Below are positions 1 through 6,301 of a DNA stretch of 23,156 nucleotides, piece after piece (positions within the stretch are counted from its first letter, which is position 1; every line of letters begins with the position of its first letter). A program made the position numbers and the translations under genes. The notes beneath the pieces are model-generated. The model was not told the origin of the DNA, did not search any database, and was given only the letters and a program-made list of their open reading frames with translations. Source of the stretch: Planctomycetaceae bacterium (GTDB taxonomy: Bacteria > Planctomycetota > Planctomycetia > Pirellulales > Pirellulaceae); NCBI GenBank assembly GCA_003501565.1, contig DNPC01000770.1, positions 927-24,082 on the forward strand. Direction: 5' to 3'.

Positions 1-2
1 TT

Positions 3-941
3 GGAGGGGCGCTGATCGGGCTGGTGCTCGGCTACATTGTCGAAGTGGCTGACCGCAGCTTCCGGCGACCTGATGAAATCGTTCGCGAATTCGGACTGCC
101 GATCGTCGGACACATTCCGTACATGCAGGAGCAAAAACTGCGGAAGATTCCGAAAGATGTCACCATGGACAAGACGGTGATCGCAATGCATTTGCCTCGC
201 TCAAGACCGTCTGAGGCCTATCGAACCGTGCGAACGGCCGTCTGCTTTAGTGCAGTGGGCAGCCAGCACCGGGTGATTCAGGTGACCAGCCCGGCGGCAG
301 GTGACGGCAAGTCAACACTGACTGCCAACTTCGCTGTGTCACTGGCTCAATCCGGTAAGAGTACGATTCTGGTCGAGAGTGATTTTCGGCGACCCAAAGT
401 GCACAAATTGATGGGTGTCAACAACGACACCGGAGTTGTCAATGTGCTCCGAGGAGATGCTGAAATCTCGGATGCCATTCAGACCACTGAACTTGAGAAT
501 TTTGACGTGATGCCGTGCGGCAGTCGACCAAAGAATCCGTCCGAGCTGATCACAGGCCCAGAATACGAACACCTTCTCGAGGCGCTGCGAGAAAAGTACG
601 AGTATGTCATCATCGACAGTCCGCCCGTACTGGTCGTGACAGATCCCTGTAGCGTCGCGCCGAGGACGGATGGTGTGCTGCTGTGTATTCGCCTTGGACG
701 CCACACGCGGGAGTTCGGAAGACGAGCCCTTGAGCAACTGAGAGACGTTGGTGCCAACATCACTGGGCTTGTCGTCAATGGTGTGGAAGAAACCGACGCG
801 TACGGCTACGGCAACTACAGCTACTCTGACTACCGCTACCGATACAAAGACTATAACTACGGTTACGAGTCGTATCAGGAGTCCGGCGAAGCTTACTTCG
901 CTGAGTCTGAGGAAGAGAGCAGCGCTGGCGTCAGTAGCTAA
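3..941 (+). CDS. Polysaccharide co-polymerase / BY-family tyrosine kinase, C-terminal part (5' truncated)
   Basis: This is the cytoplasmic kinase half of a Wzc/CpsD-type protein, an inner-membrane ATPase that autophosphorylates on tyrosine and controls exopolysaccharide polymerisation and export. The frame is open to the left edge of the window, where it reads through a hydrophobic stretch (GGALIGLVLGYIVEVA) that looks like the end of the second membrane helix of a Wzz domain. I therefore treat it as truncated rather than starting at the internal GTG at 24. Counting residues from that GTG, the Walker A-like motif SPAAGDGKST is at 89-98, the Walker A' strand ILVESDFRRP at 115-124 and the Walker B-like YVIIDSPP at 194-201. 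The tail (residues 260-291) carries 12 tyrosines, as expected for the autophosphorylated cluster. A strong intrinsic terminator follows directly. The kinase assignment is firm. Whether it serves the same polymer as the downstream ABC exporter is inference. Confidence 0.9.
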   Translation, partial: GGALIGLVLGYIVEVADRSFRRPDEIVREFGLPIVGHIPYMQEQKLRKIPKDVTMDKTVIAMHLPRSRPSEAYRTVRTAVCFSAVGSQHRVIQVTSPAAGDGKSTLTANFAVSLAQSGKSTILVESDFRRPKVHKLMGVNNDTGVVNVLRGDAEISDAIQTTELENFDVMPCGSRPKNPSELITGPEYEHLLEALREKYEYVIIDSPPVLVVTDPCSVAPRTDGVLLCIRLGRHTREFGRRALEQLRDVGANITGLVVNGVEETDAYGYGNYSYSDYRYRYKDYNYGYESYQESGEAYFAESEEESSAGVSS

Positions 942-963
942 TCGAGACTGACATGCAGACAAG

Positions 964-998
964 CGGAGGATTGTGAAGAACGATCCTCCGTTTTTTTT
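964..998 (+). terminator. Rho-independent terminator between the BY-kinase and fcl
   Basis: A perfect 8-bp stem (CGGAGGAT at 964-971 with ATCCTCCG at 983-990) can be extended by one G-U and one G-C pair around a 7-base loop. It is followed by eight consecutive T at 991-998. The structure begins about 22 bases after the kinase stop codon and ends only 19 bases before the fcl start codon chosen here. Confidence 0.88.
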
Positions 999-1017
999 AT
1001 CAAAGACAGGTTTCTCC

Positions 1018-1971
1018 GTGATTCAGAAAGCTCACCGCATACTTGTGACCGGTCACCGAGGGATGGTCGGTAGCGCAGTCGTTCGCAAACTGCAAGAGCA
1101 GGGCTACGAGGCGTTATTGACTCCGACGCGACTTGAATTGGACCTGCTCGACCAGGCGGCCGTTCAGAATTATTTCGCAGAGGAACGACCGGATGCAGTG
1201 ATTTTCGCAGCCGCAAAAGTGGGAGGCATTCATGCCAACAACACCTACCCGGCGGAGTTCATCTATCAAAACCTGACGATGGCGACCAACGCGATCCACG
1301 CCGCCTGGGCCAACGACGTCGGTCGCTTCCTGTTCCTGGGCAGCACGTGTATTTATCCACGGATGGCGCCGCAGCCGATCTCGGAAGATTCGCTGCTGAC
1401 ATCTCAGCTGGAGCCAACGAACGAAGCGTATGCGATTGCGAAAATCGCCGGGCTCAAGCTGTGTGAGTTTTACCGTCGGCAATACGGAGTGACGTTTCAC
1501 TCAGCGATGCCAACCAATCTGTATGGACCGGGTGACAATTATCACCCTGAAAACTCTCACGTTCTACCAGCCTTAGTTCGTCGTTTTCACGAGGCAAAAG
1601 AGCTGGGAAGCGAAACGGTAACGATTTGGGGCACGGGCACCCCACTGCGTGAATTCCTGCATGTTGATGACCTGGCCGCCGGGCTCATTCACCTGTTGAC
1701 TTTGCCCAACCCTCCTGACCTTGTCAACATAGGCAGCGGCGAAGAGATAAGCATTCTGAGGTTAGCGGAATGCGTGGCTGAGACTGTTGGTTACGAAGGC
1801 TCGATTGAGTTGGACAGATCGAAACCCGATGGAACCCCCCGAAAGCTCTCAGACATCACCAAAATTCGAAAAACAGGCTGGTCGCCGGAAATCGATTTGG
1901 CCGAAGGCCTGAAGTCGGCCTACGCTGCGTTTCTTGAAGAGCTCACTTCCGACAGTTTACGTTCCGCCTAA
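1018..1971 (+). CDS. fcl: GDP-L-fucose synthase (GDP-4-keto-6-deoxy-mannose 3,5-epimerase/4-reductase)
   Basis: The enzyme converts GDP-4-keto-6-deoxy-D-mannose, the product of Gmd, to GDP-L-fucose with NADPH in the cytoplasm. It belongs to the extended short-chain dehydrogenase family. From the GTG at 1018 it has 317 residues, a normal length for the family. The nucleotide-binding TGHRGMVG is at residues 11-18 and GSTCIYP, carrying the catalytic Ser and Cys, is at 108-114. YAIAK (Tyr138, Lys142) follows, then the family signature region NLYGPGDNYHPENSHV. An earlier in-frame GTG at 973 lies inside the terminator hairpin and would add a tail encoded by the T-tract. The 1018 start gives a conventional N-terminus and has a weak purine-rich GACAGG upstream. 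The gene is followed 21 bases later by gmd, which makes its substrate, so a two-gene unit is likely. Confidence 0.93.
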   Translation: MIQKAHRILVTGHRGMVGSAVVRKLQEQGYEALLTPTRLELDLLDQAAVQNYFAEERPDAVIFAAAKVGGIHANNTYPAEFIYQNLTMATNAIHAAWANDVGRFLFLGSTCIYPRMAPQPISEDSLLTSQLEPTNEAYAIAKIAGLKLCEFYRRQYGVTFHSAMPTNLYGPGDNYHPENSHVLPALVRRFHEAKELGSETVTIWGTGTPLREFLHVDDLAAGLIHLLTLPNPPDLVNIGSGEEISILRLAECVAETVGYEGSIELDRSKPDGTPRKLSDITKIRKTGWSPEIDLAEGLKSAYAAFLEELTSDSLRSA

Positions 1972-1992
1972 CGGCACATCACGAGTGAACCG

Positions 1993-3006
1993 ATGACGAA
2001 AAAAGCGCTGATTACAGGAATCACAGGGCAGGATGGGTCTTACCTGGCCGAACTGCTGCTCGAAAAAGGATATGAAGTTCACGGTTTGGTACGACGTTCC
2101 AGTACGTTCGGGACCGAGCGGCTGGACCACATTTACAAGGACCCGCACACGCCAGACGCAAGATTGTTCCTGCATTACGGCGACCTGACCGATGGCCAGA
2201 GCATGACGAATCTCGTGCTCGACCTGGAGCCAGACGAGATCTACAACCTTGGCGCTCAAAGTCATGTGCGAGTGTCTTTTGACCAGCCTGCTTACACGTT
2301 TCAGGCAACCGGCGGCGGAGCTCTGAATGTGCTGGAAGCGGCTCGCCAGCTGAACAAAAAGAAACTGACGAAGGTCTATCAGGCGTCCAGTTCTGAGATG
2401 TACGGCGATGTGCTGCAGACGCCGCAGACTGAATTGACCCCATTCCGCCCACAGAGCCCCTACGCCTGTGCGAAGGTTTACGCATTCCACCAGACGGTCA
2501 ACTACCGCGATTCCTACGACATGTTTGCCGTGAACGGCATCCTGTTTAACCACGAAAGCCCGCGTCGCGGTGAGACGTTCGTGACTCGCAAGATCACACG
2601 GGCGGCAACCCGTATCAAGCTGGGCCTGCAGGAGAAACTGTACCTGGGTAATCTGGATGCCAAACGCGACTGGGGCTTTGCCAAAGACTACGTCGAAGGC
2701 ATGTGGCGAATGTTACAGCACGATGAGCCGGATGACTTTGTACTGGCAACCGGTGAAACCCAGACGGTTCGTCGGTTTGCAGAGCTTGTTTTTGAGCAAT
2801 TGGACATGAACCCGGACGATTACATCGAAATCGACCCTCGGTATTTTCGTCCTGCTGAAGTCAACCTGCTGCTGGGTGACGCGTCCAAAGCGAAAGAGAA
2901 ACTGGGCTGGACGGCGACGACTTCGCTTGAAGAACTCGCGCAACTCATGGTGGACAGCGATCTGGAGATCGCCCGCCAGGAGGCGGTAATCCTGAGCAAC
3001 AGCTGA
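1993..3006 (+). CDS. gmd: GDP-mannose 4,6-dehydratase
   Basis: This enzyme converts GDP-D-mannose to GDP-4-keto-6-deoxy-D-mannose, the branch point to GDP-L-fucose, GDP-D-rhamnose and related sugars. The 337-residue length is typical. The Rossmann motif TGITGQDGSYL lies at residues 8-18. VRRSST at 33-38 is the conserved NADP-contact region. The active site is SSSEMYG at 132-138 (with Glu135) plus SPYACAK at 155-161 (Tyr157, Lys161). NHESPRRGETFVTRK is the classic Gmd signature. It lies 21 bases after fcl and is closed by an intrinsic terminator, so fcl-gmd forms a compact GDP-fucose module. The ATG at 1993 gives the standard N-terminus directly ahead of the Rossmann strand. The assignment is firm. 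Confidence 0.95.
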   Translation: MTKKALITGITGQDGSYLAELLLEKGYEVHGLVRRSSTFGTERLDHIYKDPHTPDARLFLHYGDLTDGQSMTNLVLDLEPDEIYNLGAQSHVRVSFDQPAYTFQATGGGALNVLEAARQLNKKKLTKVYQASSSEMYGDVLQTPQTELTPFRPQSPYACAKVYAFHQTVNYRDSYDMFAVNGILFNHESPRRGETFVTRKITRAATRIKLGLQEKLYLGNLDAKRDWGFAKDYVEGMWRMLQHDEPDDFVLATGETQTVRRFAELVFEQLDMNPDDYIEIDPRYFRPAEVNLLLGDASKAKEKLGWTATTSLEELAQLMVDSDLEIARQEAVILSNS

Positions 3007-3028
3007 AAGTGCTGAAATCAGAGATGTC

Positions 3029-3062
3029 AGCGAGGCAGGGCAACCTGCCTCGCTTTTTTTTT
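3029..3062 (+). terminator. Rho-independent terminator after gmd
   Basis: A perfect 11-bp stem (AGCGAGGCAGG at 3029-3039 with CCTGCCTCGCT at 3044-3054) is capped by a GCAA (GNRA-type) tetraloop. It runs into a nine-T tract at 3054-3062. This is a very strong predicted intrinsic terminator, starting about 22 bases after the gmd stop and placed just ahead of the second dehydratase gene on the same strand. Confidence 0.93.
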
Positions 3063-3099
3063 CTCCAGCGCAGTAGCTATTTTCCGTGGTGAAGCAAAA

Positions 3100-3106
3100 A
3101 GAGGAA
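3100..3106 (+). promoter_or_regulatory. Ribosome binding site deciding the start of the second gmd-like gene
   Basis: The purine run AGAGGAA is one of the few convincing Shine-Dalgarno matches in this window. Its GAGGA core is 10 bases upstream of the GTG at 3116. It lies downstream of the alternative GTG codons at 3086 and 3089, and so favours the shorter protein. Confidence 0.5.
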
Positions 3107-3115
3107 TCGGCGTCA

Positions 3116-4111
3116 GTGGCTGCGAAAATTGCAATGATCACCGGCATCACCGGCCAGGACGGATCCTATCTTTCAGAGCATTTGCTGGAGAGGGGATATG
3201 AAGTTCACGGACTGGTTCGTCGCTCCAGTACCATCGAGCGTTCCAGACTCAAGCATCTCTACAACGACCCGGAGGTGTATTCGAGGAAACTGTTCCTGCA
3301 CTACGCCGATCTCGATGACCCCACAACAATCCGACGCATTGTCACGCGAGTTGCGCCGGCGGAATTCTATCACCTGGCCGGGCAGTCACACGTCGGCTTG
3401 AGTTTTGAAATCCCTGAGAGCACCTGCGACACAACTGCAATCGGCACGTTGCGAATCATGGAAATCCTGAGGGACCAGCCGGATCCCCCCCGATTTCTGC
3501 ATGCCAGCAGCCGCGAGATCTTTGGCACACCGTCGGTCAGTCCACAGGACGAAAATACGCCAGTGAATCCCAACTCTCCGTACGGATGCGCCAAGGCGTT
3601 CGCAACTCAGATGACGAAGATTTACCGAGAATCACACGGGCTCTTTTTCTGTAATGCGATCTGCTACAACCATGAGTCACCGCGGCGTGGTGAAAACTTC
3701 GTCACCAGAAAAGTGACTTTGGCAGCTGCAAGAATAGCGGCAGGGCAGCAGGAGTCTGTCTCTTTGGGCGATCTGGATGCCTGTCGTGATTGGGGCTATG
3801 CGAAGGATTTCGTTAACGCTATGTGGTTAATGCTTCAGCAGAGCCAGCCCGATGATTACGTGCTGGCGACGGGGGTGTCTCATTCGATCAGAGAACTGCT
3901 TGAGATCGCCTTCAGCCGCGTTAGTCTTCGATGGAACGAACACGTCAACGTGGACGACCGCTTCAAACGTCCGGCAGATCCTTACCAGCTTCTTGGGGAT
4001 CCATCCCACGCCGAATCACAACTCGAGTGGAAGCGAAGTGTTGACTTTCAGCAACTGATCGAACTCATGGTTGATTCAGATATCGAGCGAATTCAACGAC
4101 AGAAGCACTGA
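3116..4111 (+). CDS. GDP-mannose 4,6-dehydratase paralogue (diverged second copy)
   Basis: This is a second Gmd-family dehydratase, probably cytoplasmic and acting on GDP-mannose or a close relative. It keeps the Rossmann motif TGITGQDGSYL (residues 9-19), VRRSST, NHESPRRGENFVTRK and the Tyr156/Lys160 pair in SPYGCAK. It departs from the neighbouring gmd in the active-site strand, where SSSEMYG becomes SSREIFG (131-137), keeping the Glu. It also differs where NLGAQSHVRVSF becomes HLAGQSHVGLSF, and in much of the C-terminal sugar-binding half. I chose the GTG at 3116 because AGAGGAA (3100-3106) sits at a reasonable Shine-Dalgarno distance and the protein then begins like gmd. GTG codons at 3086 and 3089 are alternatives adding 9-10 residues. 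Family membership is firm. The exact product is uncertain: it may be a redundant Gmd or feed another 6-deoxyhexose such as D-rhamnose. Confidence 0.87.
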   Translation: MAAKIAMITGITGQDGSYLSEHLLERGYEVHGLVRRSSTIERSRLKHLYNDPEVYSRKLFLHYADLDDPTTIRRIVTRVAPAEFYHLAGQSHVGLSFEIPESTCDTTAIGTLRIMEILRDQPDPPRFLHASSREIFGTPSVSPQDENTPVNPNSPYGCAKAFATQMTKIYRESHGLFFCNAICYNHESPRRGENFVTRKVTLAAARIAAGQQESVSLGDLDACRDWGYAKDFVNAMWLMLQQSQPDDYVLATGVSHSIRELLEIAFSRVSLRWNEHVNVDDRFKRPADPYQLLGDPSHAESQLEWKRSVDFQQLIELMVDSDIERIQRQKH

Positions 4112-4117
4112 AATCTG

Positions 4118-4888
4118 ATGCAGACAGAGAACGAGACCGCCGAGGCTCCCCGCAGTCACCCGAAAGGTGGATCCAACACACGACAGCCACGAGTTGCCCT
4201 GACTGTGGTGGTCGTACTGGCCGGGATGATTGGAATTCAGATCGCCCAGAAGCAGTTTCAACTGACGTTGAAGGCCCAACCTCCCGGGATCGGTCGTGGA
4301 GATATGCCGCTCTCCGACAATTCGCTGCCAGACTCTCTTGTGGGCTGGAAAAAATCACAATTCACACCGCCTGGTGAAATCCGTGACGGTCAGTTTTGGT
4401 GGAGTCACTCCTGGGCCTACGAGAACGATCGCAGCCAGGCTCTGATCAGCTATGACCAGGCGGACTGGCACGGTTGGCATGAACTGTCAGAGTGCTACTC
4501 CGCCAGTGGTTGGACGCTGAAATCCCGCAAGATTATGCCGGACGCCAGCGGGTGGAGCTTCGTTGTCTCTCACTTTCAGAAAGACAGCGTTCATGCTGTC
4601 CTTTTGTTCTCACTGTTCTTTGAGGACGGCGATTTCGTCGCCCCATGGGAGCTTTCATTGCGGGAAGCCATCAAGCAGAACATGACAGCCATGGATGCTA
4701 TGCGGGACAGACGCAGGCACTCGAACGACAGAGTCGATGCCAGATCGTTCCAATGTCAGGTCTTTCTCCCATCGTCGTCCAAAATCACTGCCGCGACAGA
4801 GAAAGATGCCATTGCGCTCCACATGGCAAGCCGTGAACGGCTTTACACACTATGGCTCGAACAACAAACGGAAGAAGTCGACGACTAG
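4118..4888 (+). CDS. Membrane-anchored EpsI-like (DUF3485) exosortase-associated protein
   Basis: This 256-residue protein has a short cytoplasmic N-terminus, one hydrophobic helix (about residues 26-43) and an extracytoplasmic domain. The domain resembles the EpsI/DUF3485 family that accompanies exosortases and exopolysaccharide genes. Supporting features are an LPDSLVGWKK entry (about 70-79), an aromatic strand GQFWWSHSWAYE (91-102) and GWHELSECYSASGW (119-132). This last element matches the family's characteristic CY...GW segment. In planctomycetes such a domain is commonly fused to or near an exosortase; here it stands alone and no exosortase is in the window. It begins 6 bases after the second gmd-like gene, so it is probably co-transcribed with it. 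The biochemical role of the family is not well defined, and recognition is by motif memory without a search. It could instead be a lineage-specific envelope protein with convergent features. Confidence 0.68.
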   Translation: MQTENETAEAPRSHPKGGSNTRQPRVALTVVVVLAGMIGIQIAQKQFQLTLKAQPPGIGRGDMPLSDNSLPDSLVGWKKSQFTPPGEIRDGQFWWSHSWAYENDRSQALISYDQADWHGWHELSECYSASGWTLKSRKIMPDASGWSFVVSHFQKDSVHAVLLFSLFFEDGDFVAPWELSLREAIKQNMTAMDAMRDRRRHSNDRVDARSFQCQVFLPSSSKITAATEKDAIALHMASRERLYTLWLEQQTEEVDD

Positions 4889-5357
4889 GAGTTGCGGCGT
4901 CAGATTGCTCCCTCCGCCCAACGAACTCAGACGCGGCAACATTGGCCGAACTTCAGCCCATTTACACCGTGGTCGGCCGTTTCACAAGGGGGGAAACAGG
5001 CAAATTGGCGTCGACCCCGGTCTCGATCCCGTCGATGTTCCGTCAGGCGAGGAGCTTTCTGTTGCGGGGGTGAAACCGTTCAACAATGGCGACTGATGAT
5101 GCCAAAAGCCAACATTGACAAACTACCCTCAAACCAGATTTCTGGTGTGAATTCCTGGGCGTATTCGTCAAAAGTTTACCTGCACACAGAACCGTGCGGG
5201 GGTACGTTGGCCTCAGAGCAATTGCGATCTGGGCGGCCACCCATTCGGCACAGCCCCCATGCCGACACGAACAGCAACCCTCTCCTCCCTCGGTGCACAG
5301 TTTCCCGCTGTCACCCAAAGGGACGAAGTCCGCGCCGATCACTTCGGATTCGTTTTC
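4889..5357 (+). other. Gene-poor gap between the EpsI-like gene and the ABC exporter
   Basis: About 470 bases hold no ORF with recognisable protein character. The longest frame through it (4892-5404) translates to an Arg/Ser/Pro-rich sequence typical of a non-coding frame, and it runs into the permease gene out of phase. A small frame ending at 5096 looks somewhat more protein-like but has no recognisable family and no well-placed start. The gap contains a perfect inverted repeat, ACCAGA-TT-TCTGGT, at 5133-5146, with TTGACA at 5115-5120 just upstream but no matching -10 box. It is the most plausible place for a promoter serving the export, glycosyltransferase and decoration genes, but this is inference from position. 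Confidence 0.45.
5133..5146 (+). repeat. Perfect 6-bp inverted repeat with 2-base spacer (operator candidate)
   Basis: ACCAGA (5133-5138), TT, TCTGGT (5141-5146) form a perfect dyad in the long gap upstream of the ABC exporter genes. No T-tract follows, so it is not a terminator. The spacing would suit a dimeric DNA-binding protein, but a 12-base dyad can occur by chance and no second copy was noticed in the window. Confidence 0.3.
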
Positions 5358-6254
5358 ATGAGCATATCACAAGACATTTCCACGGCTGCCGATGCCGGTC
5401 CTGACCAGCAGGCAGAGCAGGTGTGGGATCTGGTAATCCAACCAAAGCGACACCTGCTGGATGTCAACCTGAAAGAGATCTGGGACTACCGCGACCTGCT
5501 GTTCATGTTTGTCCGACGCGACATTGTGACAGTGTATAAGCAAACGATTCTTGGGCCAATTTGGTTCTTCGTTCAGCCCATTATGACGACGATTGTGTAT
5601 TTGTTCGTCTTCGGCAAGGTGGCCAAAGTCAGTACTGATGGGATGCCGCAAATCCTGTTCTACATGTCTGGCATCATCATGTGGAATTACTTTGCAGATT
5701 GCTTCAACAAGACCTCCAGCACGTTTCGAAGCAACGCTGGAATCTTTGGGAAGGTCTACTTTCCGAGACTCATTGTGCCGCTGTCACAGGTGACGTCGGG
5801 ACTGATTAAGTTCTTCATCCAGGGGTGCCTGTTTCTTGCCATCTGGTTTTGGTATCTGGCAACCACCGACACCATCCGACCCAATTACTGGGCGTTCTCC
5901 ACGATCTGGCTACTCGCCCTGATGGCCGGAATGGGACTGGGGTTCGGTATTCTGTTCAGTTCGCTCACGACCAAGTACCGTGACCTGACTTTTCTCATTC
6001 AGTTTGGCGTGCAACTGGCGATGTATGCCACTCCCATCATCTACCCGATGAGCATCCTGAGCGATACCGCACGCAGGATTCTGTGGTGGAATCCGATTGC
6101 GCACATCATTGAGGCATTCAAGTGCGGCTTTCTGGGAACGGGCGAAGCCTCAATGGCCGGACTTGCGTACGCCACGTTATTCACAATCGCAAGTTTGGGT
6201 CTGGGCATTGTCATCTTCAATCGGACCGAACAGACGTTCATGGACACCGTTTAG
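5358..6254 (+). CDS. wzm: ABC-2 type polysaccharide export permease (Wzm/TagG-like)
   Basis: This is the inner-membrane permease of an ABC exporter that moves a lipid-linked polysaccharide across the cytoplasmic membrane. From ATG 5358 it has 298 residues. It starts with a cytoplasmic amphipathic region containing LKEIWDYRDLLFMFVRRDI (about 38-56), the typical interfacial element ahead of the first helix. About six hydrophobic segments follow, near 68-86, 98-117, 140-168, 176-204, 212-231 and 267-287. TTKYRDL (204-210) and ATPIIYP (224-230) are conserved in O-antigen and teichoic acid export permeases. An upstream in-frame ATG at 5259 would add 33 residues unlike the family N-terminus, so I prefer 5358. 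Its ATPase partner starts 47 bases downstream. The assignment is firm; the exported polymer is unknown. Confidence 0.92.
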   Translation: MSISQDISTAADAGPDQQAEQVWDLVIQPKRHLLDVNLKEIWDYRDLLFMFVRRDIVTVYKQTILGPIWFFVQPIMTTIVYLFVFGKVAKVSTDGMPQILFYMSGIIMWNYFADCFNKTSSTFRSNAGIFGKVYFPRLIVPLSQVTSGLIKFFIQGCLFLAIWFWYLATTDTIRPNYWAFSTIWLLALMAGMGLGFGILFSSLTTKYRDLTFLIQFGVQLAMYATPIIYPMSILSDTARRILWWNPIAHIIEAFKCGFLGTGEASMAGLAYATLFTIASLGLGIVIFNRTEQTFMDTV

Positions 6255-6301
6255 CAGCCCATTCTCCAGCCCGACAGCAACTCTGTAAGACACTCACCCA
6301 G

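Noticed and set aside
339..962. 207-residue minus-strand frame
   Set aside because: It is the antisense of the kinase gene. Its hydrophobic Val-rich stretch is the complement of the Tyr/Asp-rich tail codons.
973..1017. Earlier in-frame GTG start for GDP-L-fucose synthase
   Set aside because: It lies in the terminator hairpin and would translate the T-tract into an N-terminal tail; the family N-terminus matches the start at 1018.
4695..5096. 133-residue frame overlapping the end of the EpsI-like gene
   Set aside because: Its last 60 residues look somewhat protein-like, but its start is inside another gene's coding sequence and no homology is recognisable. Mentioned only as a possible relic.
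5115..5143. Sigma-70 promoter beginning with TTGACA
   Set aside because: The -35-like hexamer is perfect, but no acceptable TATAAT-like box occurs at 16-18 bases, so it is not called as a promoter.
4892..5404. 170-residue frame in the gap before the permease
   Set aside because: The translation is rich in Arg, Ser and Pro with no motif, it runs into the permease gene out of phase, and no family is recognisable.
6122..6301. N-terminal extension of the Wzt-like ATPase
   Set aside because: It overlaps the permease gene in another frame and does not resemble the family; the ATG at 6302 gives the normal N-terminus.
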